A stretch of 64,000 bases of DNA, taken from positions 1 through 64,000 of the forward strand of contig JABWCL010000018.1 in NCBI GenBank assembly GCA_013360295.1. The letters run 5' to 3'. The translations under genes were made by a program, and so were the position numbers. How positions within the stretch are numbered: the first letter of the stretch is position 1; every line of letters starts with the position of its first letter. The notes under the pieces were generated by a model that had not been told where the DNA came from, made no database searches, and was given only the letters and a program-made list of their open reading frames with translations. Shown here piece by piece: positions 53,807 through 61,860 of the stretch. This DNA comes from Ignavibacteriaceae bacterium. GTDB taxonomy: Bacteria; Bacteroidota; Ignavibacteria; Ignavibacteriales; Ignavibacteriaceae.

Positions 53807-55126
53807 CTAAACAAATAGTGTAATAACCGCCAAAATATCTATCGCTATAAGCGTTGCGCTTACTTCGTTTTTCTTTCCGACCGCGATTTTTATAATAGTC
53901 CACGAAAGAAACGCCCATATAATTCCCTGGCTGATTGAGTATGTCAGCGGAATTAGAATCATTCCGAAAAAAGCAGGGATAGCGTCGTCGAAATTTTCCC
54001 AGTTGATTTTTGTTATCGGTTTCATCATAAAAACGCCAACGAGTATGAGCGCAGGCGCGGTAGAAATGGAAGGAACAGTTGATAAAAGCGGAGACAAAAA
54101 AAGGAAAGGAAGAAAAAGTGCTCCCGCCACAATAGCTGTCAGCCCCGTACGGCCCCCCTCCTTAACGCCCGCGGCTGACTCAATATAACACGTAGCAGAA
54201 CTGGTTCCCAATAATCCCGAAGCCATTGTGCCAATGGCATCGACGATCAGGGATTCTTTTATTCTGACCGGATCGCCGTTTTTATCAATCATTCCGGATG
54301 CTTCTGATACGCCGATAAAAGTTGAGATTGAATCGAACATATCCGTAAAAAGGAAAGCGAGAATTACCGGCCATAGAGCGAATTGTAGTGACTCGACAAA
54401 ATCAAGTTTCATTATTATGCTCAGGTCCGGCATCGAAAATACTCCCTGCCAGGTTACGAGGGTGGGTAATCCGTGGTTCACGGCGGAAGCATCACCATAT
54501 AATCTTCCGATAGGTATTGATAGGAGTGTTGTTGTGATGATTCCAATGATGAGTGCGCCCTTAACGCGCTTAATTACCAGAAGGGCGGTGATGACAAGTC
54601 CTGCCAGGAATGTTATAGTAACGGCGTCCATCTTTCCCATCCGGACGAGGGTGACGGGATCGCCTACAATAAACTTCGCGTTTTCAAAACCAATAAAAGT
54701 GATAAAGAGCCCGATGCCGCAGGCTATCGCATATCTTAGCTGCTTTGGTATGGACTTTAGTATTTGAGTGCGGAGGTTAAAAACGGAAAGGAATATAAAA
54801 ATCACTCCCGCCCAGAAGACTGTGCCAAGCGCGGTCTCCCATTTTACTCCCATCCCGAGTACGACATAGTAAGTAAAAAAAGCATTGATACCCATACCGG
54901 GTGCGAGTACTATCGGGGTTCTTGCGTAGATGCCCATCGCGATGGAGGTGAAAGCACTTATCAGAACCGTTGCGGTAAGCACTCCGGAAAAGGGGAGCCC
55001 TCCTGCGGAGAGTATAACCGGATTCACGATAATGATGTACATTGTTGCGAGGAACGAAGTAATGCCCGCGATCACTTCTGTCCTGAAGTCAGTGTGATTG
55101 TTTTCGAAATCGAAATACTTCTTCAT
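53807..55126 (-). CDS. Xanthine/uracil/guanine permease (NCS2, AzgA type)
   Basis: About 439 residues from MKKYFDFENNHTDFRTEVIAGI; a frame open 66 bases further upstream adds residues that precede the family start. The family pattern is GITSFLATMYIIIVNPVILSAGGLPF, ARTPIVLAPGMGINAFFTYYVV, GLFITFIGFENAKFIVG and MFDSISTFIGVSEASGMID, with about 12-14 membrane segments. AzgA-type members take up adenine, guanine or hypoxanthine. It lies next to the tRNA-His on the same strand. Confidence 0.9.
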   Translation of the reverse strand: MKKYFDFENNHTDFRTEVIAGITSFLATMYIIIVNPVILSAGGLPFSGVLTATVLISAFTSIAMGIYARTPIVLAPGMGINAFFTYYVVLGMGVKWETALGTVFWAGVIFIFLSVFNLRTQILKSIPKQLRYAIACGIGLFITFIGFENAKFIVGDPVTLVRMGKMDAVTITFLAGLVITALLVIKRVKGALIIGIITTTLLSIPIGRLYGDASAVNHGLPTLVTWQGVFSMPDLSIIMKLDFVESLQFALWPVILAFLFTDMFDSISTFIGVSEASGMIDKNGDPVRIKESLIVDAIGTMASGLLGTSSATCYIESAAGVKEGGRTGLTAIVAGALFLPFLFLSPLLSTVPSISTAPALILVGVFMMKPITKINWENFDDAIPAFFGMILIPLTYSISQGIIWAFLSWTIIKIAVGKKNEVSATLIAIDILAVITLFV

Positions 55127-55330
55127 ATTACACCGGAATATATATGTAAAGATAAGGGTTTTATCTGAATGGTTGCTATTTAAAAATAACACAGTCGCCG
55201 GCTGGCAGAAATATATTGATCCGGGATTCCCGGTGACAAATCCGTCAATTTAAATTTTTAAATCTCCTGCGATAATTCATATATTAGCAGGGTAATTATC
55301 TTATATAAATAGTCAGAAACCGGAACAGCA

Positions 55331-56113
55331 TTGATCGGCAACATATTTGCAAAAGTAGGCAGAGCATTAATGAATACCGTTCAGGAGATCGGGCAGATTA
55401 GCCAGCTGCTATTCGAGATCCTGAAAGTTATCCCCAAAATCCCCAAGAACCGCAAATTAGTTTTTTACCAGATGGAGCATATAGGGGTGAATTCACTTCC
55501 GCTGGTTCTGATAATTGCCGTATTTACGGGCGCGGTTTCGGCGTGGCAGGCGGCTTATCAGTTAAAAGGGATAGCTCCGATGTCGTTTCTTGGCGGCGCG
55601 GTGAGCAGGGCGATCATTACGGAACTCGGTCCGGTACTGACGGGCATAGTTATCGCGGGACGCGTGGGCGCGTCCATCGCGGCGGAACTTGGAACAATGA
55701 AAGTGACGGAGCAGATCGACGCGCTTGAAACAATGGCGATAAGCCCGGTTCGTTACCTCGCGATGCCGAGGGTGGTTGCCGCGATAATAATGATGCCCGT
55801 GGTGCTGATCTTTGCAAATACAATCGCGCTTATCGGAGCTTATGCGGTTTCCAATTACTTCCTTGATGTTTCCTACAACGTCTTTTTTGAATCAGTAAAA
55901 AGATATTTCGCCCCCAGTGACTTCTTCGCGGGGCTTATAAAGACCGTCTTTTTTGGTTTGGTAACTTCGCTTCTTGGCTGCCATATCGGACTCAGAACGG
56001 AAGGCGGCGCCGAGGGCGTGGGACTTGCAACGATCAGGTCTTTCGTGCTTTCGGCAATCTCTATACTTATCCTCGACTACGTTCTCTGGATGCTCCTCTT
56101 CAGCTCGATGTAA
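55331..56113 (+). CDS. MlaE family ABC transporter permease
   Basis: 260 residues of the MlaE/DUF140 family: FYQMEHIGVNSLPLVLIIAVFTGAVSAWQAAYQLK, then ELGPVLTGIVIAGRVGASIAAELGTMKVTEQIDALETMAI and a membrane C-terminus. The start is TTG at 55331. In standard loci the ATPase (MlaF) and MCE protein (MlaD) follow; here the next gene is on the other strand and they are not in the window, so the partners are elsewhere or the gene is an orphan. Confidence 0.92.
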   Translation: MIGNIFAKVGRALMNTVQEIGQISQLLFEILKVIPKIPKNRKLVFYQMEHIGVNSLPLVLIIAVFTGAVSAWQAAYQLKGIAPMSFLGGAVSRAIITELGPVLTGIVIAGRVGASIAAELGTMKVTEQIDALETMAISPVRYLAMPRVVAAIIMMPVVLIFANTIALIGAYAVSNYFLDVSYNVFFESVKRYFAPSDFFAGLIKTVFFGLVTSLLGCHIGLRTEGGAEGVGLATIRSFVLSAISILILDYVLWMLLFSSM

Positions 56114-56122
56114 GAGGAAGGA

Positions 56123-56581
56123 TCAGAGGGAGAGAATGGTTTTTTCGGCCGGGACGCGGCTGATTACTTTACTTATACTGCCGTTCGGGGAGTGATAGGG
56201 GATAAACACACTATCAGAGAATTCTATTATCAGCCTGTTCGCCCGTTCAGCGTTTGCCGCGTCAACACGGGTAACGGTCTTTTTAAAGGGGGAAATTATA
56301 AGAAGCCTGTTTAGTTCAAGGGCTTCCAGGATTTCTTTCTCCCATCTTTTTTTCATCCCTCTTGCCAGCACCATCATAATCGGCTGACCGCCTTTTAGCA
56401 GGTAACGAAAAACATCTTTCTCTATTTTAGAGTGAAAGCCGGAAACCACACAGACGCCATTATCCCGCTGCTCTATCGCCCAATCGTAAGTTTTAAGAAT
56501 TATTCCGGATGGAACTTTGCGGGAGCAGAGGAATCCGGTTTTGGGGAACTTAAGAATCGAAAGATTTCCAATATACTCCAT
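56123..56581 (-). CDS. DprA/Smf-like Rossmann protein, short
   Basis: 152 residues, half the size of DprA. The pattern VCVVSGFHSKIEKDVFRYLLKGGQPIMMVLARGM, and LIISPF, follows the Rossmann core of DNA-processing protein DprA/SLOG-like proteins (GxxSGxxx, then ARG). It lacks the N- and C-terminal extensions of full DprA. SLOG-type proteins are often nucleotide-sensing parts of defence systems. It starts within the stop codon of the HicB-like gene (TAATG), so the pair is coupled. Confidence 0.65.
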   Translation of the reverse strand: MEYIGNLSILKFPKTGFLCSRKVPSGIILKTYDWAIEQRDNGVCVVSGFHSKIEKDVFRYLLKGGQPIMMVLARGMKKRWEKEILEALELNRLLIISPFKKTVTRVDAANAERANRLIIEFSDSVFIPYHSPNGSISKVISRVPAEKTILSL

Positions 56582-56931
56582 TAGCCGCCATTAGATGAGT
56601 TCTTAAGTCTTGAGCTTTTAGGATTAGCTTTTTGAAGGTTATTCGGGGAATATTTTTTGTTCCAAGTTTTGATGGATGAATCTTTTGCCTTAGCTGTGGT
56701 TTTCATTTTTGGTTCCGGGATTTCGTGCCCGCGTTTCATCCCAAATTTTATTACGAATTTTTTCTCCCCCTCCAGCAGCTTTAATGCCTCTTCCTTGGTA
56801 TCTCCTATGGCATAACAGGAGCCGCGGCCAAGTTCGGGGTGAGTCGCCATCCATGAATTATCTTCGGGCCCGTACTTTAACTCTATTTTGTAGGGTAAGC
56901 CGAGATAGTATTTTAAGGTTTTATTTTTCAC
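56581..56931 (-). CDS. HicB-like antitoxin-fold protein
   Basis: 116 residues: the HicB fold YKIELKYGPEDNSWMATHPELGRGSCYAIGDTKEEALKLLEGEK, followed by a basic linker with lysine- and proline-rich composition and no ribbon-helix-helix domain recognised. No HicA toxin gene adjoins it. The next gene is a DprA-like protein coupled by overlapping codons. Confidence 0.75.
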   Translation of the reverse strand: MKNKTLKYYLGLPYKIELKYGPEDNSWMATHPELGRGSCYAIGDTKEEALKLLEGEKKFVIKFGMKRGHEIPEPKMKTTAKAKDSSIKTWNKKYSPNNLQKANPKSSRLKNSSNGG

Positions 56932-56969
56932 CTTGTCTTCCAGTTTGAGTATGCTCGATTTTTTTAACT

Positions 56970-57584
56970 CTATGTAAATAAACTTAGTGCGGTACTTCTT
57001 AGATCCTTGATGTAGCTAATCAAACATTCTTCTATTTTATCAACGGTAATCTGTGTTTGCCCCACACAAATCTTAATCGCTGCATCACCGCAAAAATTAA
57101 GGGTTTTCATCCTCTTATAAAATTCATCCACGTTCAAGACGGGCAAAAATTTCAAAAACAATTCTTCGAGAAAAATAATTTTGTCTCTTAAATTTGATTT
57201 TAGAGCGGATAAATTCGAATTATTGAGAGCAAGGATCGCGTTTTTATCGCCGGTTAAGATTATGAACTCCCGGGAAGGAGGATCAACCGAAAACAATACT
57301 TGTTCGCCGGAATCAATTCCATCTAATTCTGAAAGTGAAACGAACAACTCATAATTGATAATATCGTCTGGTATCAGCGAATAATTCTCGATCTTAGCAA
57401 GAAGTGTTGTAATAGCAGCCGGAGAATACTTTACTTTAATTTTTTTATTATTCCTCAGGTAATGAGGCAGAGTTGAAAGATAAAATAAATCCTTATCCTC
57501 AACGCCTAAGATTGCCGGCAGATTATCCAGCATTCCCATACAGGACAATTTTAGGAGTATATCATTATCAACAAAAATCTTCAA
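56970..57584 (-). CDS. PIN-like domain protein, partner of the ImmA/IrrE gene
   Basis: 204 residues. The pattern FVDNDILLKLSCMGML at the N-terminus, DGIDSGEQVLFS in the middle and ILTGDKNAILALNN give the spaced acidic residues of PIN nucleases (D, E/D and D). It starts 1 base after the ImmA/IrrE-type gene ends. PIN-like toxins paired with ImmA/IrrE peptidases are known from Xre-COG2856 type modules, so a toxin-antitoxin or defence role is reasonable. Confidence 0.65.
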   Translation of the reverse strand: MKIFVDNDILLKLSCMGMLDNLPAILGVEDKDLFYLSTLPHYLRNNKKIKVKYSPAAITTLLAKIENYSLIPDDIINYELFVSLSELDGIDSGEQVLFSVDPPSREFIILTGDKNAILALNNSNLSALKSNLRDKIIFLEELFLKFLPVLNVDEFYKRMKTLNFCGDAAIKICVGQTQITVDKIEECLISYIKDLRSTALSLFT

Positions 57585-57585
57585 A

Positions 57586-58587
57586 TTAATCCCCGTTCAG
57601 TCCTGTAATCCTCTCAAAAAACTCCCGGTCTTCTTCTGTAAGTTTATCAAGCTTAAGATGCTCCTTCATCTTCATCTTTATTAATTTCGGCGCATTTGGC
57701 TGCGGGTTAATTATATTAATGGCCTTTGATGCTACAGCGAAAGAATTATCCCTATAAGCGATCATTAATGCCAATGATCCTGCATCAACCTTTAACTTTT
57801 TAGCGAGCGGAAAAATTTTATTTACAACATCATAAGGGCTGCCATTTAATTTAAACGATGGTAAATTATTCGGGTCTTCTAGAAGCAAGCGGATTGCGAA
57901 GTCATTTGCCTTCTGCTCTTCATCGTTATTGTTTGCTTCAATATTTGAATCTATTATTCCATTCCCGTCGCCGTTAAGATGGCCGAGTGCGATATGCCCC
58001 AATTCGTGAGCCAAAATAAATAAGTACCAAGCATCTTGCGTGCGCTTGCTGGAAACCACTATATTGGGATTGTTCGAAATTCTAAACGTCATACCGTCAA
58101 ATTTCTGACCGGTAGCCGGGATCTCGGAAACATAAATAACCGGCACACCGAGAGACCAGAGAAAATCAATCAAATTCTCCAGGTTGAGAAGGCTCCTTGA
58201 TTCAAAAAGTTTCCGCCTGAGTTCCGGGGCAGAATCTAAAACTGAATTAAAAGGAGTGTTATAAGAGGCAGTTAACAACTTGGATAGTTTTGATGCAACA
58301 GCATAAGGGAAAAGTTGACCGGAAACTTCGTCACTTCTTGACTTGAATCTGACAGTAACAGATGGCTGCAGTAGTCTCCCCTCCACAGGATCAAGAAGGT
58401 CTGAAAGTTTAACAGATAAATTTTTAGCGATAATACTAACTGTCTGTAAAAAACCTGCTTTAGACGATAAAATTTCATCGCTCCACCAATCGGGGAGCAA
58501 CACATCACGTATAAATCTCTTGTCAATGCCGAGAGGCTTTAATTTGGCATAAATGGTCTCTAAATTATATGTTGCGATTGGCTCCAT
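57586..58587 (-). CDS. XRE-ImmA/IrrE-type protein (metallopeptidase domain)
   Basis: 333 residues. Residues 1-110 resemble an Xre-like helix-turn-helix region (IYAKLKPLGIDKRFIRDVLL, then VSIIAKNLSVKLSDLLD). The zinc site is FILAHELGHIALGHL (HExxH) with a downstream EEQKANDFAIRLL. ImmA/IrrE proteases cleave a repressor under stress and are found in mobile elements and toxin-antitoxin loci. It reads away from the sce7726-type gene, with 81 bases between the starts. Confidence 0.85.
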   Translation of the reverse strand: MEPIATYNLETIYAKLKPLGIDKRFIRDVLLPDWWSDEILSSKAGFLQTVSIIAKNLSVKLSDLLDPVEGRLLQPSVTVRFKSRSDEVSGQLFPYAVASKLSKLLTASYNTPFNSVLDSAPELRRKLFESRSLLNLENLIDFLWSLGVPVIYVSEIPATGQKFDGMTFRISNNPNIVVSSKRTQDAWYLFILAHELGHIALGHLNGDGNGIIDSNIEANNNDEEQKANDFAIRLLLEDPNNLPSFKLNGSPYDVVNKIFPLAKKLKVDAGSLALMIAYRDNSFAVASKAINIINPQPNAPKLIKMKMKEHLKLDKLTEEDREFFERITGLNGD

Positions 58588-58668
58588 TATTTGTAGAAAT
58601 GAATAACTAAAAAATTTTTTATATTAACTCCTAATATCTCAAATTTTTAACAATATTAATAATTTACG

Positions 58669-59220
58669 GTGCGCGACCCCAAAATCAGACAGATATTAAA
58701 ATCCCGGCTTACGTATCAATACAGCCACATATCCGATACTATTTTTTGGGATGAATTTGAAATTAGAAATGGATTAGCCCGGATAGATCTAGCTGTGATT
58801 AATGGTTCACTGTTAGGTTACGAAATAAAGAGCCGGCAGGATAATTTAACCCGTTTGCCTCGCCAGGTCGATTACTATAATTCCACATTCGAGAAGATAA
58901 ATATTATCGTTGAAACGCCCCACATCGAACCCGTTTTCAAAATTGTTTCTTCCCATTGGGGGATTTGGCAAATAAATGAATCAGAAGAACTGTCAGTTAT
59001 TCGTGAGGCAAAACAAAATGACAGTATTAATTATGCCGCGGTTGCGGCTCTGTTAAAAAAAGAGGAAATGGTGAAGCTCCTTTGTATAAATCAAATAAAA
59101 GTCAGGAAAAACGGAAGCAGAGATTATTTCATCAGCACCATAATAGAAAATACTGAACCGGAAAAAATTGGAAACTACGTGCGCGCCGCGTTAAAATCAC
59201 GTTTTAATTCCTCAAGCTGA
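58669..59220 (+). CDS. sce7726 family protein, PD-(D/E)XK-nuclease-like
   Basis: 183 residues. The segment FWDEFEIRNGLARIDLAVINGSLLGYEIKSRQDNLTRLPRQ carries the PD-(D/E)XK pattern: E, RID and EIK. The start is a GTG at 58669 with no strong ribosome-binding site. Sce7726 genes are known next to sce7725/beta-type genes, as here. It shares the last 46 bases of its reading frame with the beta-family gene on the other strand, a convergent overlap. Confidence 0.75.
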   Translation: MRDPKIRQILKSRLTYQYSHISDTIFWDEFEIRNGLARIDLAVINGSLLGYEIKSRQDNLTRLPRQVDYYNSTFEKINIIVETPHIEPVFKIVSSHWGIWQINESEELSVIREAKQNDSINYAAVAALLKKEEMVKLLCINQIKVRKNGSRDYFISTIIENTEPEKIGNYVRAALKSRFNSSS

Positions 59221-60251
59221 TCTGCAACCACAGTCAGATGGTGCAGTGTTCCGACCCACCTCCACGTTGTTAAATTACCCGTTTTCTTTTTATCAGTTGC
59301 GCATTTCCGGATAAATTCATCGCCAAGGCAGTGCCCGGCCCCATAGTATTGTGACGAATTAAGAAGCGATTCAGCGATGGCAAAAAATTGTTTATAAGTA
59401 TGCTGCCGCGTACCCCTTCCCCTGTAAATATAATAATCGTCGTTATAAGTATATCGGATACTTGCGCTTGCGTTCATACCCTTGTCGTCATACTCAGTAA
59501 AAACAGGGTGCGAAATTGCATAATCAGAATAATGCGGAATTTTTGAAACACCTTTTTCAAGAAGCGCCTGCCACAATTTCCAGTGAAGCCGGGATATTAC
59601 GTGTACCTGGTCGGGGGCAAGGGCAGCAAGGTCGGTCGGGAAACTGCCACCTGCCAGAATTACGTTTCGCCAATTATACCGGAATATGACATCCTCCAGT
59701 GAACGCATACTATACTCTGACAAGTCATTTATGTTAAGGTCTATCAGGCTTCGCAAATCGAATATGAGATCAGTTTCTTTAGGATTTTGATTTGATAACG
59801 CATTGGAAATATCTTGCTGTAGAAGATTACAATCAAAAGCTCGCCTCAAGAGCCGAAGCCCTGAACCGAATCCATATTCTTCAGATGTCCTGATAATCAG
59901 TTCGTTATATTCCGGCCCTGCGCTTGTGTTAACAACCGGAATACACTTGAATCCATTGTGGGTCAACTCATTTAGTAAATATACAACCGGATGAAGATTA
60001 TTCAGCTGAAGGTTATAATCGGCAAGCATATAGCCGTCAATCATTATCGGCGACTGTTTTCCCCATTTATCAAAGTAAGTAATGACCTTATCAATGTGCT
60101 TACCCAACTGTTTCTTGGAATTAGGAACCAAATCAATGAGGGGATATATTTGGGATTTAAGCTTCGTTTCCAAGAAGCCAAGAGCCATAAATTCTCCTTG
60201 TTTGCCTTTTAATACCGGAACATATTTTAATTCATCAAACATATCTCTCAC
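59175..60251 (-). CDS. Beta family protein (T4-beta-like, sce7725 type)
   Basis: 358 residues with the pattern KYVPVLKGKQGEFMALGFLE, PLIDLVPNSKKQ, IMIDGYMLADYN and GHCLGDEFIRKCATDKKKTGNLTTWRWVGTLHHLT. The beta/sce7725 family often sits beside sce7726. Its 3' end overlaps the 3' end of sce7726 by 46 bases. Members lie in variable, defence-rich loci; no biochemical role is known to me. Confidence 0.75.
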   Translation of the reverse strand: MRDMFDELKYVPVLKGKQGEFMALGFLETKLKSQIYPLIDLVPNSKKQLGKHIDKVITYFDKWGKQSPIMIDGYMLADYNLQLNNLHPVVYLLNELTHNGFKCIPVVNTSAGPEYNELIIRTSEEYGFGSGLRLLRRAFDCNLLQQDISNALSNQNPKETDLIFDLRSLIDLNINDLSEYSMRSLEDVIFRYNWRNVILAGGSFPTDLAALAPDQVHVISRLHWKLWQALLEKGVSKIPHYSDYAISHPVFTEYDDKGMNASASIRYTYNDDYYIYRGRGTRQHTYKQFFAIAESLLNSSQYYGAGHCLGDEFIRKCATDKKKTGNLTTWRWVGTLHHLTVVADQLEELKRDFNAART

Positions 60252-60296
60252 AATAGTTTTAAGTTTTCAATTTAAGTTATTAATTTAATATCCATA

Positions 60297-60367
60297 TTTG
60301 TTGAAAAGGGACTGGGAATGCCCGGTCGGCAGCCAGCCCTGGTGAATACCGGGGCTGTTTGTTTTTT
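60297..60367 (+). ncRNA. Candidate structured small RNA with terminator
   Basis: Two consecutive hairpins on the plus strand: ACTGGG-AATG-CCCGGT (60311-60326) and CAGCCCTGG-TGAATA-CCGGGGCTG (60334-60357), the second followed by TTTGTTTTTT. No plus-strand gene ends near here, so the terminator has no other gene to serve within 1.1 kb. A short transcript of about 70 bases would be made of these two stems. It lies between the beta-family gene and the HExxH gene. Confidence 0.4.
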
Positions 60368-60368
60368 A

Positions 60369-61325
60369 TTAATGCCCTGATTCATTTTCCTTTTTTAATT
60401 TATCTAAGAAAAATACCAGTTCTGTAATACCACTGATCCTCCTGTTCCGTAAACCAAGTAATCCAAGACGAAGGTTTTCCTTTGTGTATTTTTTTCGCCA
60501 TTCAATGTGATGCCTGTAATCTTCCGGCTGGTTGTCCAATAATGTCTTGTACGCATTGTGTGTGCCTAATAAGCTTATATCTGACTTGATGCAAAAATCT
60601 TCCGTATAAAACTGTGCCATTGATTCTATGCAAGCTCGATCTGCCGCCCAAAGACTATGCCCCCCATTCCCGTCTGCATCTGAACCGGCAAAATGATAGG
60701 CGTGTGCATACTCGTGTGCTAAAACAACCGTAAATAAAGAGGAATAACTGAGATTGTGGAGTATTGCGAAGAGCATTACGGGGACATAGTAAATTTCTAT
60801 TTTTTGCGTTGTGATGAAATATGAACCCAGCACGTCATTTATTCCGTCTTCATTGGTTTGGTTCAAGATCAAATCCGTAAAAAGCTCTTTAATGATTTTT
60901 TTAAGATCAAATAATTTAACTTGTTCCTGCGCGCTTTCCTTCAATAATTTATAATTCGGATATAGTTCTGTTTCTTTGATGTGCGACTCATACTCAACGG
61001 TGCTGGTTATAAAGTCATTAAGTATCCTTATTTTACGAAAATCAAAATGCCTGTAGTTCTGTTGGATTTTATTGATAAAGTAATTATCCTTATCCGGTAA
61101 TATTTCCAACCGGATATTTGTTTGACTGTGCTGAGTACCGTCGTCCCCCGAAAGCCGCAGCTTCATTGAATCTTTGTAAACATTGTGAATTTTTTGTATA
61201 ATGTTTTTTCGTGTGGCGGATAACTGAGTGTTGAAGGTATGTTCAAATTCGTGTATGATTTCCTTAACGGTGGGATTAGTAAAAACTAATGATTGTTGGT
61301 CAAAAAGATTGTGTGGCTTATTCAT
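60369..61325 (-). CDS. Zinc-metallopeptidase-like protein (HExxH) of the methylase operon
   Basis: 318 residues. The site is VVLAHEYAHAYHFAGSDADG, a HExxH with a later acid-rich stretch (WAADRACIESMAQFYTEDF) that may supply the third ligand. Residues 1-130 and the tail are not recognised. It starts within the 3' end of the membrane-protein gene (8-base overlap), which in turn starts within the methylase gene. The operon unit methylase, membrane protein, peptidase suggests one defence system, with this protein as an effector or regulator. Confidence 0.7.
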   Translation of the reverse strand: MNKPHNLFDQQSLVFTNPTVKEIIHEFEHTFNTQLSATRKNIIQKIHNVYKDSMKLRLSGDDGTQHSQTNIRLEILPDKDNYFINKIQQNYRHFDFRKIRILNDFITSTVEYESHIKETELYPNYKLLKESAQEQVKLFDLKKIIKELFTDLILNQTNEDGINDVLGSYFITTQKIEIYYVPVMLFAILHNLSYSSLFTVVLAHEYAHAYHFAGSDADGNGGHSLWAADRACIESMAQFYTEDFCIKSDISLLGTHNAYKTLLDNQPEDYRHHIEWRKKYTKENLRLGLLGLRNRRISGITELVFFLDKLKKENESGH

Positions 61326-61860
61326 TTTTTTTATCCTTATTGATTACGATTTTTTCACCCATCGCCGTTAGTTTCGTTTCAATTTTAATTTTCTCGAGCG
61401 CTACTTCCTCCTGAATAATATTTGGAAGATTTTGGATTGTTCCCCAATTATTCTGAATTTCTTCACTTCTTTTCTTTTTCTCAACAGGATCGTCCTCCTC
61501 GCGCCAGAATTGAATATCCGTCTTATACATACTGACCAAGCCAACACAATATCTAAATTGTTGTCTTGTTTGCTTTTCAAGATATAAACAGTGGTTTATC
61601 CAGAATTCATAAGCGTCGGCCAGAACCTTGCTTCGTTTATCTTCATCTATTTCGTGGATAATATTTATAAGTTGCACTGAATGCACAAATGCCTTTTGAT
61701 GAGCATCTAACCTCTTTTCGGAGGCAACTAATTTATATTTGTCCATACGTTCTAGATAATATCGTTTTCTTTCGTGCCATTGCTGCATCAAAATCGAACA
61801 AATTGATACAAAAGCACCGGCCAGGTAGAGTAGTAGATTTTCCCAGAAACTATTCGTCAT
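61318..61860 (-). CDS. Small membrane-anchored hypothetical protein of the methylase operon
   Basis: 180 residues. One membrane helix at the N-terminus (WENLLLYLAGAFVSICSILM) is followed by a long charged helical region (HERKRYYLERMDKYKLVASE). No known domain is seen. Starts and stops overlap the neighbouring genes by 11 and 8 bases, so it is made with them. Confidence 0.7.
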   Translation of the reverse strand: MTNSFWENLLLYLAGAFVSICSILMQQWHERKRYYLERMDKYKLVASEKRLDAHQKAFVHSVQLINIIHEIDEDKRSKVLADAYEFWINHCLYLEKQTRQQFRYCVGLVSMYKTDIQFWREEDDPVEKKKRSEEIQNNWGTIQNLPNIIQEEVALEKIKIETKLTAMGEKIVINKDKKNE

